From Solirubrobacter taibaiensis (lineage in GTDB: Bacteria; Actinomycetota; Thermoleophilia; Solirubrobacterales; Solirubrobacteraceae), in NCBI GenBank assembly GCA_027587225.1, contig JAPDDQ010000048.1, positions 1-56,194 of the forward strand: DNA of 56,194 nucleotides. Direction: 5' to 3'. The notes beneath the pieces were generated by a model. It did no database searches. It was not told the DNA's origin and was given only the letters and a program-made list of their open reading frames with translations. Positions 42,367 to 48,855 of the stretch are shown one piece after another (positions within the stretch are counted from its first letter, which is position 1; each line of letters opens with the position of its first letter). A program made the position numbers and the translations under genes.

Positions 42367-43091
42367 TTGACGGCCTCCCGGAACAGGTCCGTGAGCGTCG
42401 GGCGCTCGATCACTTCCTTGACGACCTTCTTGCCCGGCCCGCGCAGCGCCTCAACGGTGCCGGAGGCGACCAGCCGGCCGTCCTTGATGATCGCGACGGC
42501 CTCGCACAGGCGCTCGACGAGCTCGAGCTGGTGCGAGGAGAAGACGACGGGGACGCCGGTGCGGGCGTAGTCGAGGAGCACGCCGCTCAGCACGTCCACC
42601 CCGACCGGGTCCAAGCCGGAGAACGGCTCGTCCAGCACGAGCAGCTCGGGCTCGTGCACCAGCGCGGCGGCAAGCTGCACGCGCTGCTGATTGCCGAGCG
42701 AGAGCTCCTCGACGCGATCGCCCGCGCGCTCGGTCAGGCCCAGGCGCTCGATCCAGCGGTCCGCGGACGCGTCCGGGTCATCGACACCGTGCAGCGCGGC
42801 GAAGTAGCTCAGCTGCGGCTTCACCCGCATCTTCGGGTACAGCCCGCGCTCCTCCGGCATGTAGCCGAAGCGGGCCCGCATGCGCATGTGCAGCGGCTCG
42901 CCGTTCCAGCGCACCTCGCCGGCATCGGGCGCGAGGACGCCCATGACGATGCGCATGGTCGTCGTCTTGCCGGCGCCGTTGGGGCCGACGAAACCGAACA
43001 TCTGGCCCGGCTCGACCGAGAACGACACGCCGTCGAGCGCGACCCGGTCACCGAAGCGCCGGGTCAGGCCCTCTAGGTCCAGCCCCCTCAG
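42363..43091 (-). CDS. ABC transporter ATP-binding protein (NatA-like), apparent CTG start
   Basis: The ATPase has Walker A GFVGPNGAGKTTTMR, Q-loop region ARFGYMPEERGLYP, signature LSLGNQQRVQLAAAL, Walker B LLVLDEPFSGLDP and switch His in VVFSSHQLEL. The family N-terminus, LDLEGLTRRFGDRVALDGV, is encoded in frame upstream of the first GTG (43028), but an in-frame stop bounds the frame and leaves no ATG, GTG or TTG. A CTG at 43091 overlapping the upstream stop as CTGA, or the CTG at 43082, must be the start, unless a base error is present. The protein is about 242 residues. Confidence 0.85.
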   Translation of the reverse strand: MRGLDLEGLTRRFGDRVALDGVSFSVEPGQMFGFVGPNGAGKTTTMRIVMGVLAPDAGEVRWNGEPLHMRMRARFGYMPEERGLYPKMRVKPQLSYFAALHGVDDPDASADRWIERLGLTERAGDRVEELSLGNQQRVQLAAALVHEPELLVLDEPFSGLDPVGVDVLSGVLLDYARTGVPVVFSSHQLELVERLCEAVAIIKDGRLVASGTVEALRGPGKKVVKEVIERPTLTDLFREAVK

Positions 43092-43552
43092 GAGACTTCG
43101 GCGGGCTCGTCGCGGCCCTGAAGCCGCTCACGGCCGCGCTGCACAGCCGCGATGAACTTGGACAGGTTCACTTCGAGCGTGTTGAGGATCTCGTCCGCGT
43201 AGTCCTCGGCGCCGAGACGGATCTCGCGCTCGCGGGCTCGCGCGTCCTCGATGATGTCCTCCGCCGCGCGCTCGGCCTGGCGGGTGACTTCCTGCTGGGA
43301 GACGAGCTGCTCTTGGCGCTCGCGCGCTTCCTTGACGATGCGCTCGGCTTCGCGCTTGGCCTCCGCGAGCATCTCCTGGCGCTCCTTGACGATCCAGCGC
43401 GCCTGCTTGATCTCCTCGGGGATCGTGGCGCGCATCTGGTCGAGGATGTCGTAGATCTCCTCTTTGTCCACGCGCACGGTGTCCGTGAGCGGGACCGCCT
43501 TGGCGTTGTGGACGAGGTCGTCCAGCTTGTCGATGAGTACCAGGACGTCCAT
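43088..43552 (-). CDS. DivIVA-like coiled-coil protein
   Basis: The 154-residue protein is almost wholly helical. After MDVLVLIDKLDDLVHNAKAV comes a long charged coil (RWIVKERQEMLAEAKREAER, QEVTRQAERAAEDIIEDARA) and ALVO-type spacing down to LNTLEVNLSKFIAAVQRGRE. Such proteins often follow coaD in actinobacteria and are annotated as DivIVA or ATP-synthase-B-like. A role in cell-pole or septum organisation is possible but unproven. It lies 16 bases after coaD. Confidence 0.85.
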   Translation of the reverse strand: MDVLVLIDKLDDLVHNAKAVPLTDTVRVDKEEIYDILDQMRATIPEEIKQARWIVKERQEMLAEAKREAERIVKEARERQEQLVSQQEVTRQAERAAEDIIEDARAREREIRLGAEDYADEILNTLEVNLSKFIAAVQRGRERLQGRDEPAEVS

Positions 43553-43568
43553 TTCGTTCCCCGTTTCG

Positions 43569-44066
43569 CTACCGCCCCAGCGCTTCCTGCAAGCGGCGGG
43601 CGACCTCCTCAGGCACGAGTCCCGAAACGTCGCCTCCGAAAGTGGCGATCTCCTTGACTCCGCTGGATGACAGGAAACTGTACTGAGGTGAGGCCATCAG
43701 GTAGATGGATTCGACGTCGGAGGCCAGCGAGCGGTTCAGCTGGTTCATCTCCAACTCGTATTCGAAGTCGCTGATCGCGCGCAATCCCTTGACGATCGCC
43801 TTGGCTCCCTGCTCGCGGGCGAAATCCACCACGAGCTTGTCGAACGGGACCACGCGGACGTTGCCCAGGTGCGCCGTGGCGGCCTCGATGAAGCCGATCC
43901 GCTCCTCCGCGGTGAACACCGACTTGCTCTTGCGCACGGACGCGTTCACGACGGCGACGATCAGCTCGTCGAACATCACCGAGGCGCGCGAGATGATGTC
44001 CACGTGACCGTTGGTCACCGGGTCATAGGAGCCGGGGCAGATCGCGATGCGGGGATCAGGGGCCAT
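43569..44066 (-). CDS. coaD: phosphopantetheine adenylyltransferase
   Basis: CoaD makes dephospho-CoA from phosphopantetheine and ATP. The 165-residue protein has AICPGSYDPVTNGHVDII (the HxGH nucleotidyltransferase motif as TNGH), KGLRAISDFEYELEMNQLNR and FLSSSGVKEIATFGGD. It overlaps rsmD by 11 bases; the rsmD-coaD pair is widely conserved. Confidence 0.97.
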   Translation of the reverse strand: MAPDPRIAICPGSYDPVTNGHVDIISRASVMFDELIVAVVNASVRKSKSVFTAEERIGFIEAATAHLGNVRVVPFDKLVVDFAREQGAKAIVKGLRAISDFEYELEMNQLNRSLASDVESIYLMASPQYSFLSSSGVKEIATFGGDVSGLVPEEVARRLQEALGR

Positions 44067-44589
44067 AGATGCGGATCAGTGTGTCGCCGTAGCGCCGTTC
44101 GTCGGTGAGGGGCAGGGTGAGCGTCAGAGGCGCCCGCTTGTCGCTCTCGGCCACCACCACCGCCCCGGGCGCCAATACGGCGGGGAGGGCTTCCGACAGC
44201 GGGAGCGCGAGGCGCTCCGCATGACGATACGGGGGATCGAGGAACACAAGATCGTATTGGGCGCCGCTGGTTGATGCCGCGCTCAGGAACCGGAGGGCGT
44301 CGCTGCGACGGACGGTGGCGTCCGCGGAGAGGGCCTGCACGTTGCTGTGAATGGCCTTGATCGCGGGCTGCGCGTCGTCGACGAACGTGACGCTGTCAGC
44401 CCCGCGAGACAGCGCCTCGAGCCCGAGCGCCCCGGAGCCGGCGAACAGGTCCAGGACACGCGCACCGGGCGTGTGCGCGTTCAGGATCGAGAACAGCGCC
44501 TCGCGCACCCGGTCGGACGTGGGGCGCGTGGCGTCCCCGGGCGGGGCCTTGAGGGGTCGTCCTCGATAGGTGCCGGCGATGATCCGCAA
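44056..44589 (-). CDS. rsmD: 16S rRNA (guanine966-N2)-methyltransferase
   Basis: The 177-residue methyltransferase has the RNA-recognition start MRIIAGTYRGRPLKAPPG, the AdoMet motif VLDLFAGSGALGLEALSRG (about 42-60) and catalytic LVFLDPPYRHAE (about 115). It methylates G966 of 16S rRNA. It lies seven bases after a small membrane protein gene. Confidence 0.96.
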   Translation of the reverse strand: MRIIAGTYRGRPLKAPPGDATRPTSDRVREALFSILNAHTPGARVLDLFAGSGALGLEALSRGADSVTFVDDAQPAIKAIHSNVQALSADATVRRSDALRFLSAASTSGAQYDLVFLDPPYRHAERLALPLSEALPAVLAPGAVVVAESDKRAPLTLTLPLTDERRYGDTLIRIYGP

Positions 44590-44596
44590 TCGGCGT

Positions 44597-44953
44597 TCAA
44601 TCCAAGCACGAGCCCGAGACGCCGGCCAGGAGGATCACGAGCACGGTGAACCATCCGGCGCCGCCGAGCGCGCCCATGGCGGCGAACGTCGCGCGCCGGC
44701 GGCCCTGCTCGACGGCGGCGACGATCAGGCCGAAGCCCGTGCCGGCCGCGACGGCCACCGGCAGCCACAGCGGGTCGTCCAGGACCATCAGGCTCAGCGG
44801 CGCGAAGACGGACGCGGCCGCCCACGTCAGCACCAGCGGGCCGCGGACGTCGCGCCCGAGCGAGAGCAGCACGGCCGGGAGGACGAGCAGCGCCAGACAG
44901 GCGAGCACCCCGAGGGTCAGGCGTGAGTCGTCCTGGAGCGCGTCGCACCACAT
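44597..44953 (-). CDS. small hypothetical membrane protein
   Basis: The 118-residue protein from ATG 44953 (MWCDALQDDSRLTLGVLACL) has about four membrane segments: LTLGVLACLALLVLPAVLLSL, GPLVLTWAAASVFAPLSLM, LWLPVAVAAGTGFGLIV and an Ala/Gly-rich last one. A basic loop (EQGRRRAT) comes before the last. No family is recognised. It lies just upstream of rsmD and diverges from the RraA-like gene with a 27-base gap. Confidence 0.65.
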   Translation of the reverse strand: MWCDALQDDSRLTLGVLACLALLVLPAVLLSLGRDVRGPLVLTWAAASVFAPLSLMVLDDPLWLPVAVAAGTGFGLIVAAVEQGRRRATFAAMGALGGAGWFTVLVILLAGVSGSCLD

Positions 44954-44967
44954 GTCGTGGCCGCCTA

Positions 44968-44973
44968 TACCCT
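44968..44973 (+). promoter_or_regulatory. -10 box TACCCT of the RraA-like gene
   Basis: TACCCT lies seven bases before ATG 44981, pointing to that codon rather than the in-frame ATG/GTG near 44957 as the start of a leaderless mRNA. Confidence 0.5.
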
Positions 44974-44980
44974 CGAACGC

Positions 44981-45625
44981 ATGGATGCCCTCGCCCGGTT
45001 GCCCGTGAGCACGCTCTGCGACGTCGACAAGTCCCTGCCGGTCGTGGACCCGGCGATCCGGCCGCTGACCGCGAAGGCACGGATCTCCGGCCCTGCGTTC
45101 ACCGTGGTCGCGTCCGGCGAGTTCCTCAGCGTGCTGTGGGCGATCGCGGAGGCCGCGCCCGGCGACGTGCTCGTCGTGCAGGCCGGTGGCGGGGCGCTGG
45201 CCGCGCTCGGTGAGCTGCTGGCGAACGAGGCGGCGCGCCGCGAGTTGGGCGGAATCGTCGTCGACGGCTACGTGCGCGACCGGTCCGGCCTCCCGCCCGA
45301 GCTGCCGCTGTGGGCGCGCGGGACGGTGCCGATGGCGGGACGCAGCGACGTCGCGCCGCGCGTCGGCGGGGCGATCGCCTTCGGCGGCCTGCGCGTGACG
45401 CCCGGTGAGCTGGTGCTGGCCGACGACGACGGGATCGTGATCGCGCCCCGCGAGCAGCTCGAGGCGTGCGTGCCGCGGGCGCAGGAGATCGAGGCCGTCG
45501 AGGCGGAGGTGCTGGCGGCCACGCGGCGCGGCGCGAGCCTGATCGACATGACCAACCTGCGCGAGCACGTCGCGGCGCTGCGGGCCGGCGAGCCGTCCTC
45601 GCTGGGGATCACACCGCCCGCTTGA
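44981..45625 (+). CDS. RraA-like protein (HMG aldolase/oxaloacetate decarboxylase family)
   Basis: The 214-residue protein has the family core: LPVSTLCDVDKSLPVVDP, GPAFTVVASGEF, VLVVQAGGGALAALGELL, GGIVVDGYVRDRS (substrate site) and ELVLADDDGIVIAP (metal-ligand Asp). Members are class II aldolases or decarboxylases of 4-hydroxy-4-methyl-2-oxoglutarate or oxaloacetate, or regulators of RNase E. As no RNase E is near, an enzyme is likelier. It overlaps the next gene tail to tail by 17 bases. Confidence 0.88.
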   Translation: MDALARLPVSTLCDVDKSLPVVDPAIRPLTAKARISGPAFTVVASGEFLSVLWAIAEAAPGDVLVVQAGGGALAALGELLANEAARRELGGIVVDGYVRDRSGLPPELPLWARGTVPMAGRSDVAPRVGGAIAFGGLRVTPGELVLADDDGIVIAPREQLEACVPRAQEIEAVEAEVLAATRRGASLIDMTNLREHVAALRAGEPSSLGITPPA

Positions 45626-46676
45626 CGGCCGCCAACTCGTCCTCGGTGAGGTACGGGTAGTCGACGTCCTCGGCGAGCCAGTGGTCGATCAGCGGGCCGT
45701 GCATGCCCGCTTGGGCGAGCTTGAGCGCGCCGAGTGCAGTGAGGTAACAGCGTTCGTCGGCGCGCGCGGCCGCCGCGAGCTGGGCCGGGTCGAGCAGCCG
45801 GGCGGCGCGCACCCAGGTCTGCGGCCAGTGCGGTGGCGCGGGCGCGGCCGGGGAGAACGACAACACCTGCGCGAGGCCGGCCGCGACCGCGTCAGGGAAC
45901 GGGCGCGGCATCCGCTCGGCCACGTCGACGAGCTTGCGCGCGTCGGCTTCCGCCGGGTCGGCCGCGGCGCTTGCGTAGGCGAACTCCACGTCGCCGAGCG
46001 TGAACGCCGTGCCCTGCCCTTCGAGGACGATGCGCCGCACCCCTGGCGCCAGGTCCTCCGACACCGTGAGCGGGCCGGGCGCGAGCGGCAGCTTGCCCCA
46101 GCTGAGGTTGCGCGAGCCGACCACGACGCTGGAGACCGTCAGGCCCGGCCCGACGGCGGCGCGCCACTCGTCCGCGTCGAAGCGGTACTCGGTAAGCACC
46201 ACCATCGACGACCCGGACTTGCGGGTCGCCGTGCGCCCCACTGACGGGATCTTCGTCAGCCACCCCGCCAGGACCTCGGCGAGGCGGTCGTTGGGCTTGG
46301 GCGCCTTCTTGGTCACCGGGAGCGGGAACGGGTCCGGCAGCAGGCCGTGCACCTGCACGGCAGCCCACTCCCGGCCGTTGGCCTTGGCCTTGGTCGTCCC
46401 GGAAGTCGGGAACCCCGCCTTCCGGAGCGCCTTGTTGGCCTGGCCGAGCGGCACGTCGACGGTGAAGCCGAGCCCGTAGCCCTGCACGTGCGGCGGCGGC
46501 GTGGCGCCGATCGCGAGCACCTCGATGTCCACGCTCGCCCGCACGATCCCGGACTTCAGCGCGCCGACCGCTCGAACGGGCGTGAGCACCGGCGCCCCGG
46601 TCCGCGCGACGAGCTCATCGAGCACGGCGGCCGGGTCCGCGGCGCGCAGGATGACGTGATCGAGCGTCAACTGCAC
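45609..46676 (-). CDS. glyoxalase-like domain protein, paralogue 1 (long)
   Basis: The 355-residue protein starts MQLTLDHVILRAADPAAVLD at GTG 46676. It has a VOC/glyoxalase-like fold in two parts (about 1-100 and 105-250), with VQVHGLLPDPFPLP and SGSSMVVLTEYRFDADEWRAA. Residues about 255-355 form an extra helical C-terminal domain (WPQTWVRAARLLDPAQLAAA and YLTALGALKLAQAGMH). It is homologous to the next gene but has this added domain. Function is unknown. Confidence 0.8.
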   Translation of the reverse strand: MQLTLDHVILRAADPAAVLDELVARTGAPVLTPVRAVGALKSGIVRASVDIEVLAIGATPPPHVQGYGLGFTVDVPLGQANKALRKAGFPTSGTTKAKANGREWAAVQVHGLLPDPFPLPVTKKAPKPNDRLAEVLAGWLTKIPSVGRTATRKSGSSMVVLTEYRFDADEWRAAVGPGLTVSSVVVGSRNLSWGKLPLAPGPLTVSEDLAPGVRRIVLEGQGTAFTLGDVEFAYASAAADPAEADARKLVDVAERMPRPFPDAVAAGLAQVLSFSPAAPAPPHWPQTWVRAARLLDPAQLAAAARADERCYLTALGALKLAQAGMHGPLIDHWLAEDVDYPYLTEDELAAVKRAV

Positions 46677-46684
46677 GCCGCGAA

Positions 46685-46713
46685 TTCTAAAGAGGGACTG
46701 TCCCTCTTTAGAA
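46685..46713. repeat. REP-like palindrome, copy A
   Basis: Arms TTCTAAAGAGGGA (46685-46697) and TCCCTCTTTAGAA (46701-46713) are perfect around a 3-base centre. A 27-base core (46688-46714) recurs exactly at 47462-47488. The right arm supplies the TAA stop of paralogue 2. It resembles palindromes seen near RAYT-type transposases in other genomes and could also end transcription. Confidence 0.8.
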
Positions 46714-47388
46714 ATGCAGCTCGAGGCCGTGCTCGAATGTGATCCGGCGGACCCCGGGCGGGCCTTCGGGATCGAGCAGCAACGGGCCGGAAGCGATCGG
46801 CAGCTGAGACCAGTCGTGGCCGGCGGTCCCGACCTCGACGGCGGTGACCCTCGGCCCTTCGCCCGCCGCCGCGCGCCATCGTGCGGCGTCGAAGCGGTAC
46901 TCGGTCAGGACCACCATCGAGGACCCTGCCCGGCGGGTCAGCGCCCGCGTCAGCGGCGGGAACCGGGTGAGCGCCGTTGTCAGCAGCTCAGTGGCCCGCT
47001 GCTTGGTGTTGTGCGACTTCCTGAACGTGGGCGCCGGGAACGGGTCGGGCAAGAGGCCGTGGACCTGCACCGCCGCCCACATGCGGCCGTCCGCGGTGGC
47101 GACGGCCTCGGGCGAGGTCTTCAGCCCCGCTTGGCGCAAGTGCGTGGACGCCTGCTCGAGCGGGACGTCGGCGGTGAACCCGAGTCCATGACCGACGACG
47201 TCCGGCGGCGGCTCGGCGCCGATCCCCAGCACCTCGATGTCCACGCTCGCCCGCAGGATGCCGGACGTGAACGCGCCCGCCTGGAGGGCGGGCGCGAGCA
47301 CCGGTGCGCCGGTCCGCTCCGCCAGGTCGGCCAGCGTCGCGGCCGGGTCCGCGGCGCGCAGGATGACGTGATCAAGAGTCAACCGCAC
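46708..47388 (-). CDS. glyoxalase-like domain protein, paralogue 2 (short)
   Basis: The 226-residue protein (MRLTLDHVILRAADPAATLA) is homologous to the first 250 residues of the previous gene. It shares RASVDIEVLGIGAEPPP, VQVHGLLPDPFPAP and SGSSMVVLTEYRFDAARW, and lacks the helical C-terminal domain. I use GTG 47388, which matches the paralogue's start; ATG at 47400 abuts the palindrome cluster. Its TAA stop lies inside palindrome A. It appears to be a tandem duplicate framed by repeats. Confidence 0.78.
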   Translation of the reverse strand: MRLTLDHVILRAADPAATLADLAERTGAPVLAPALQAGAFTSGILRASVDIEVLGIGAEPPPDVVGHGLGFTADVPLEQASTHLRQAGLKTSPEAVATADGRMWAAVQVHGLLPDPFPAPTFRKSHNTKQRATELLTTALTRFPPLTRALTRRAGSSMVVLTEYRFDAARWRAAAGEGPRVTAVEVGTAGHDWSQLPIASGPLLLDPEGPPGVRRITFEHGLELHF

Positions 47389-47400
47389 GCCGCGCAACAT

Positions 47401-47488
47401 AAAGGGGTCAGACCCCTGGACGCGACAGCTGTCGCGAAAAGGTGACGGGTCCCGCTTTAGATAAAGAGGGACTGTCCCTCTTTAGAAA
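47401..47488. repeat. cluster of three REP-like palindromes
   Basis: In order: AGGGGTC-A-GACCCCT (47403-47417); the perfect 16-bp palindrome CGCGACAGCTGTCGCG (47421-47436); and TAAAGAGGGA-CTG-TCCCTCTTTA (47462-47484), identical to the core of copy A. A looser AAAGG...CGCTTT pairing lies between the last two. The third palindrome supplies the stop codon of the secreted protein gene. Confidence 0.8.
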
Positions 47489-48438
47489 CGGGGCGAGAAG
47501 CGGTTGGCGGCCGGGACCGAGAACGGGGCGCCGAGGACGACGGCCTGGCCCCTGACCTGGTTCTCGGCCTGGCAGTCCTCGGTGCAGGCGGTCGCGGGCG
47601 GGGCGACCTCGGTCGCGTCCTCGCCGAAGACGCCGCCCATGCGGCCGCCGGACGCCACGTCCCAGACGCTCACGCCGCCGCAGTGGTCGACGTTCTGGAC
47701 GCCGCCGGGACGGCGCGGGGCGGGAATCGCGGTGATGCAGGTGCCGGGCGCGACCCGGGTCGCGACCTGCGGGCTGTCACGGCCGACGAAGTTGCGGGCC
47801 AGGTCCGAGCCGATGTTCACGCGGGCGGACACGGTCGCGGTGATGTCCTTGTAGGGCACGACGTCGCCCTCCCGCGCCCGGAAGTTCGGGTTGTCGTAGT
47901 AGAAGGCGTCCGGGCCGAGCGTGTGGACGATCCGCGTGGCGGTGCCGTCCGTGCGCTCCGGCTCCATCTGGAAGAGCCCGCCGTTGGCGCAGTTCTTGGC
48001 CTGGATCTTCATCGAGACGCCGGCGCCGGTGCGCGAGATCTCGAGGCCGTCGTCCTTCAGGCGCACGTCCATCGCCGACGTGAGGGTGGCGCCGCGCAGG
48101 TCCGGGACCTTGCCCGCGTAGGCGACGATCCGGCGACCGCCGGTGATGTCGAGCGGGTTGGCCGCGCCGGTGAACGCGTAGTCGTAGACGGCGAACGTCT
48201 TGGGGTCCACGTCGAAGGTGATGAACTTGCCGCGGACGAGCAGCTTGGCCGTGTTCAGGCGCGAAGCGGCGACGGTCCCGCGGAAACCCTCACGGATCGT
48301 CGATCCGTCGCCGAGGGTGATCGAGAAGCCGCCGTCCTTGTCGCAACCCTTCGAGGAGGCGGCGGAGGCGGAGTTCGGAACGAGCAGGGCGGCGGCGAGC
48401 AGCGCGCCGCCCAGCAGGGCGGTTGTCGTAGGAGCCAT
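47482..48438 (-). CDS. secreted hypothetical protein
   Basis: A 318-residue exported protein with a signal peptide (ALLGGALLAAALLVPNSASA). The mature part is beta-rich with six or more Cys in two clusters (SKGCDKDG near the start; CITAIPAP, VDHCGGV and TACTEDCQAEN near the end), likely disulfides. Repeated units such as LLVRGKFITFDVDPKTFAVY suggest a beta-solenoid or sandwich. No family is recognised. Its TAA stop lies within the REP-like cluster. Confidence 0.78.
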   Translation of the reverse strand: MAPTTTALLGGALLAAALLVPNSASAASSKGCDKDGGFSITLGDGSTIREGFRGTVAASRLNTAKLLVRGKFITFDVDPKTFAVYDYAFTGAANPLDITGGRRIVAYAGKVPDLRGATLTSAMDVRLKDDGLEISRTGAGVSMKIQAKNCANGGLFQMEPERTDGTATRIVHTLGPDAFYYDNPNFRAREGDVVPYKDITATVSARVNIGSDLARNFVGRDSPQVATRVAPGTCITAIPAPRRPGGVQNVDHCGGVSVWDVASGGRMGGVFGEDATEVAPPATACTEDCQAENQVRGQAVVLGAPFSVPAANRFSPRF

Positions 48439-48492
48439 GCCCTGCCGACACGACCGCGTCTCACAACGTCACGCCGCTGCGACCATGGTCCC

Positions 48493-48855
48493 ATGCGGAC
48501 CTGGACCATCTGGCTCGTGGCGATCGTCGCCTCGCTGCCGTTCGCGTTCGCGTGGTTCGCGCTGGCGGCCAACTCGGTGATCCGCGCGCCGGCCGACGAG
48601 CGCTCGCTGGAGGTCTCGATCTATCGGACCGCGGGGTTCGGCCTGCTCATGGACGCGGACTGCGACCACGCGCTCACCCGCTGCAGCGTCTACGACGACT
48701 CGGGCGGCGGCGCGACCTACGTGATGACGCGCCGCAACCGCTCGTGCTGGGAGGCGCGGCGGATCGAGAACTTCTCCTACGAGGTGGACCCGCCGCTGAC
48801 GCTGGACGGCTGCGTCCGCCTGTGGCAGTGGTCGCTCCTCGACGTCCTGATCTAG
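48493..48855 (+). CDS. small exported or membrane-anchored hypothetical protein
   Basis: The 120-residue protein starts MRTWTIWLVAIVASLPFAFA, a signal peptide or anchor. It continues as a small domain with four Cys (ADCDHALTRCSVYDD, RSCWEARR, LDGCVRLWQ), which could form two disulfides. No family is recognised. It diverges from the secreted protein and its TAG interlocks with the recG stop (CTAG). Confidence 0.7.
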   Translation: MRTWTIWLVAIVASLPFAFAWFALAANSVIRAPADERSLEVSIYRTAGFGLLMDADCDHALTRCSVYDDSGGGATYVMTRRNRSCWEARRIENFSYEVDPPLTLDGCVRLWQWSLLDVLI

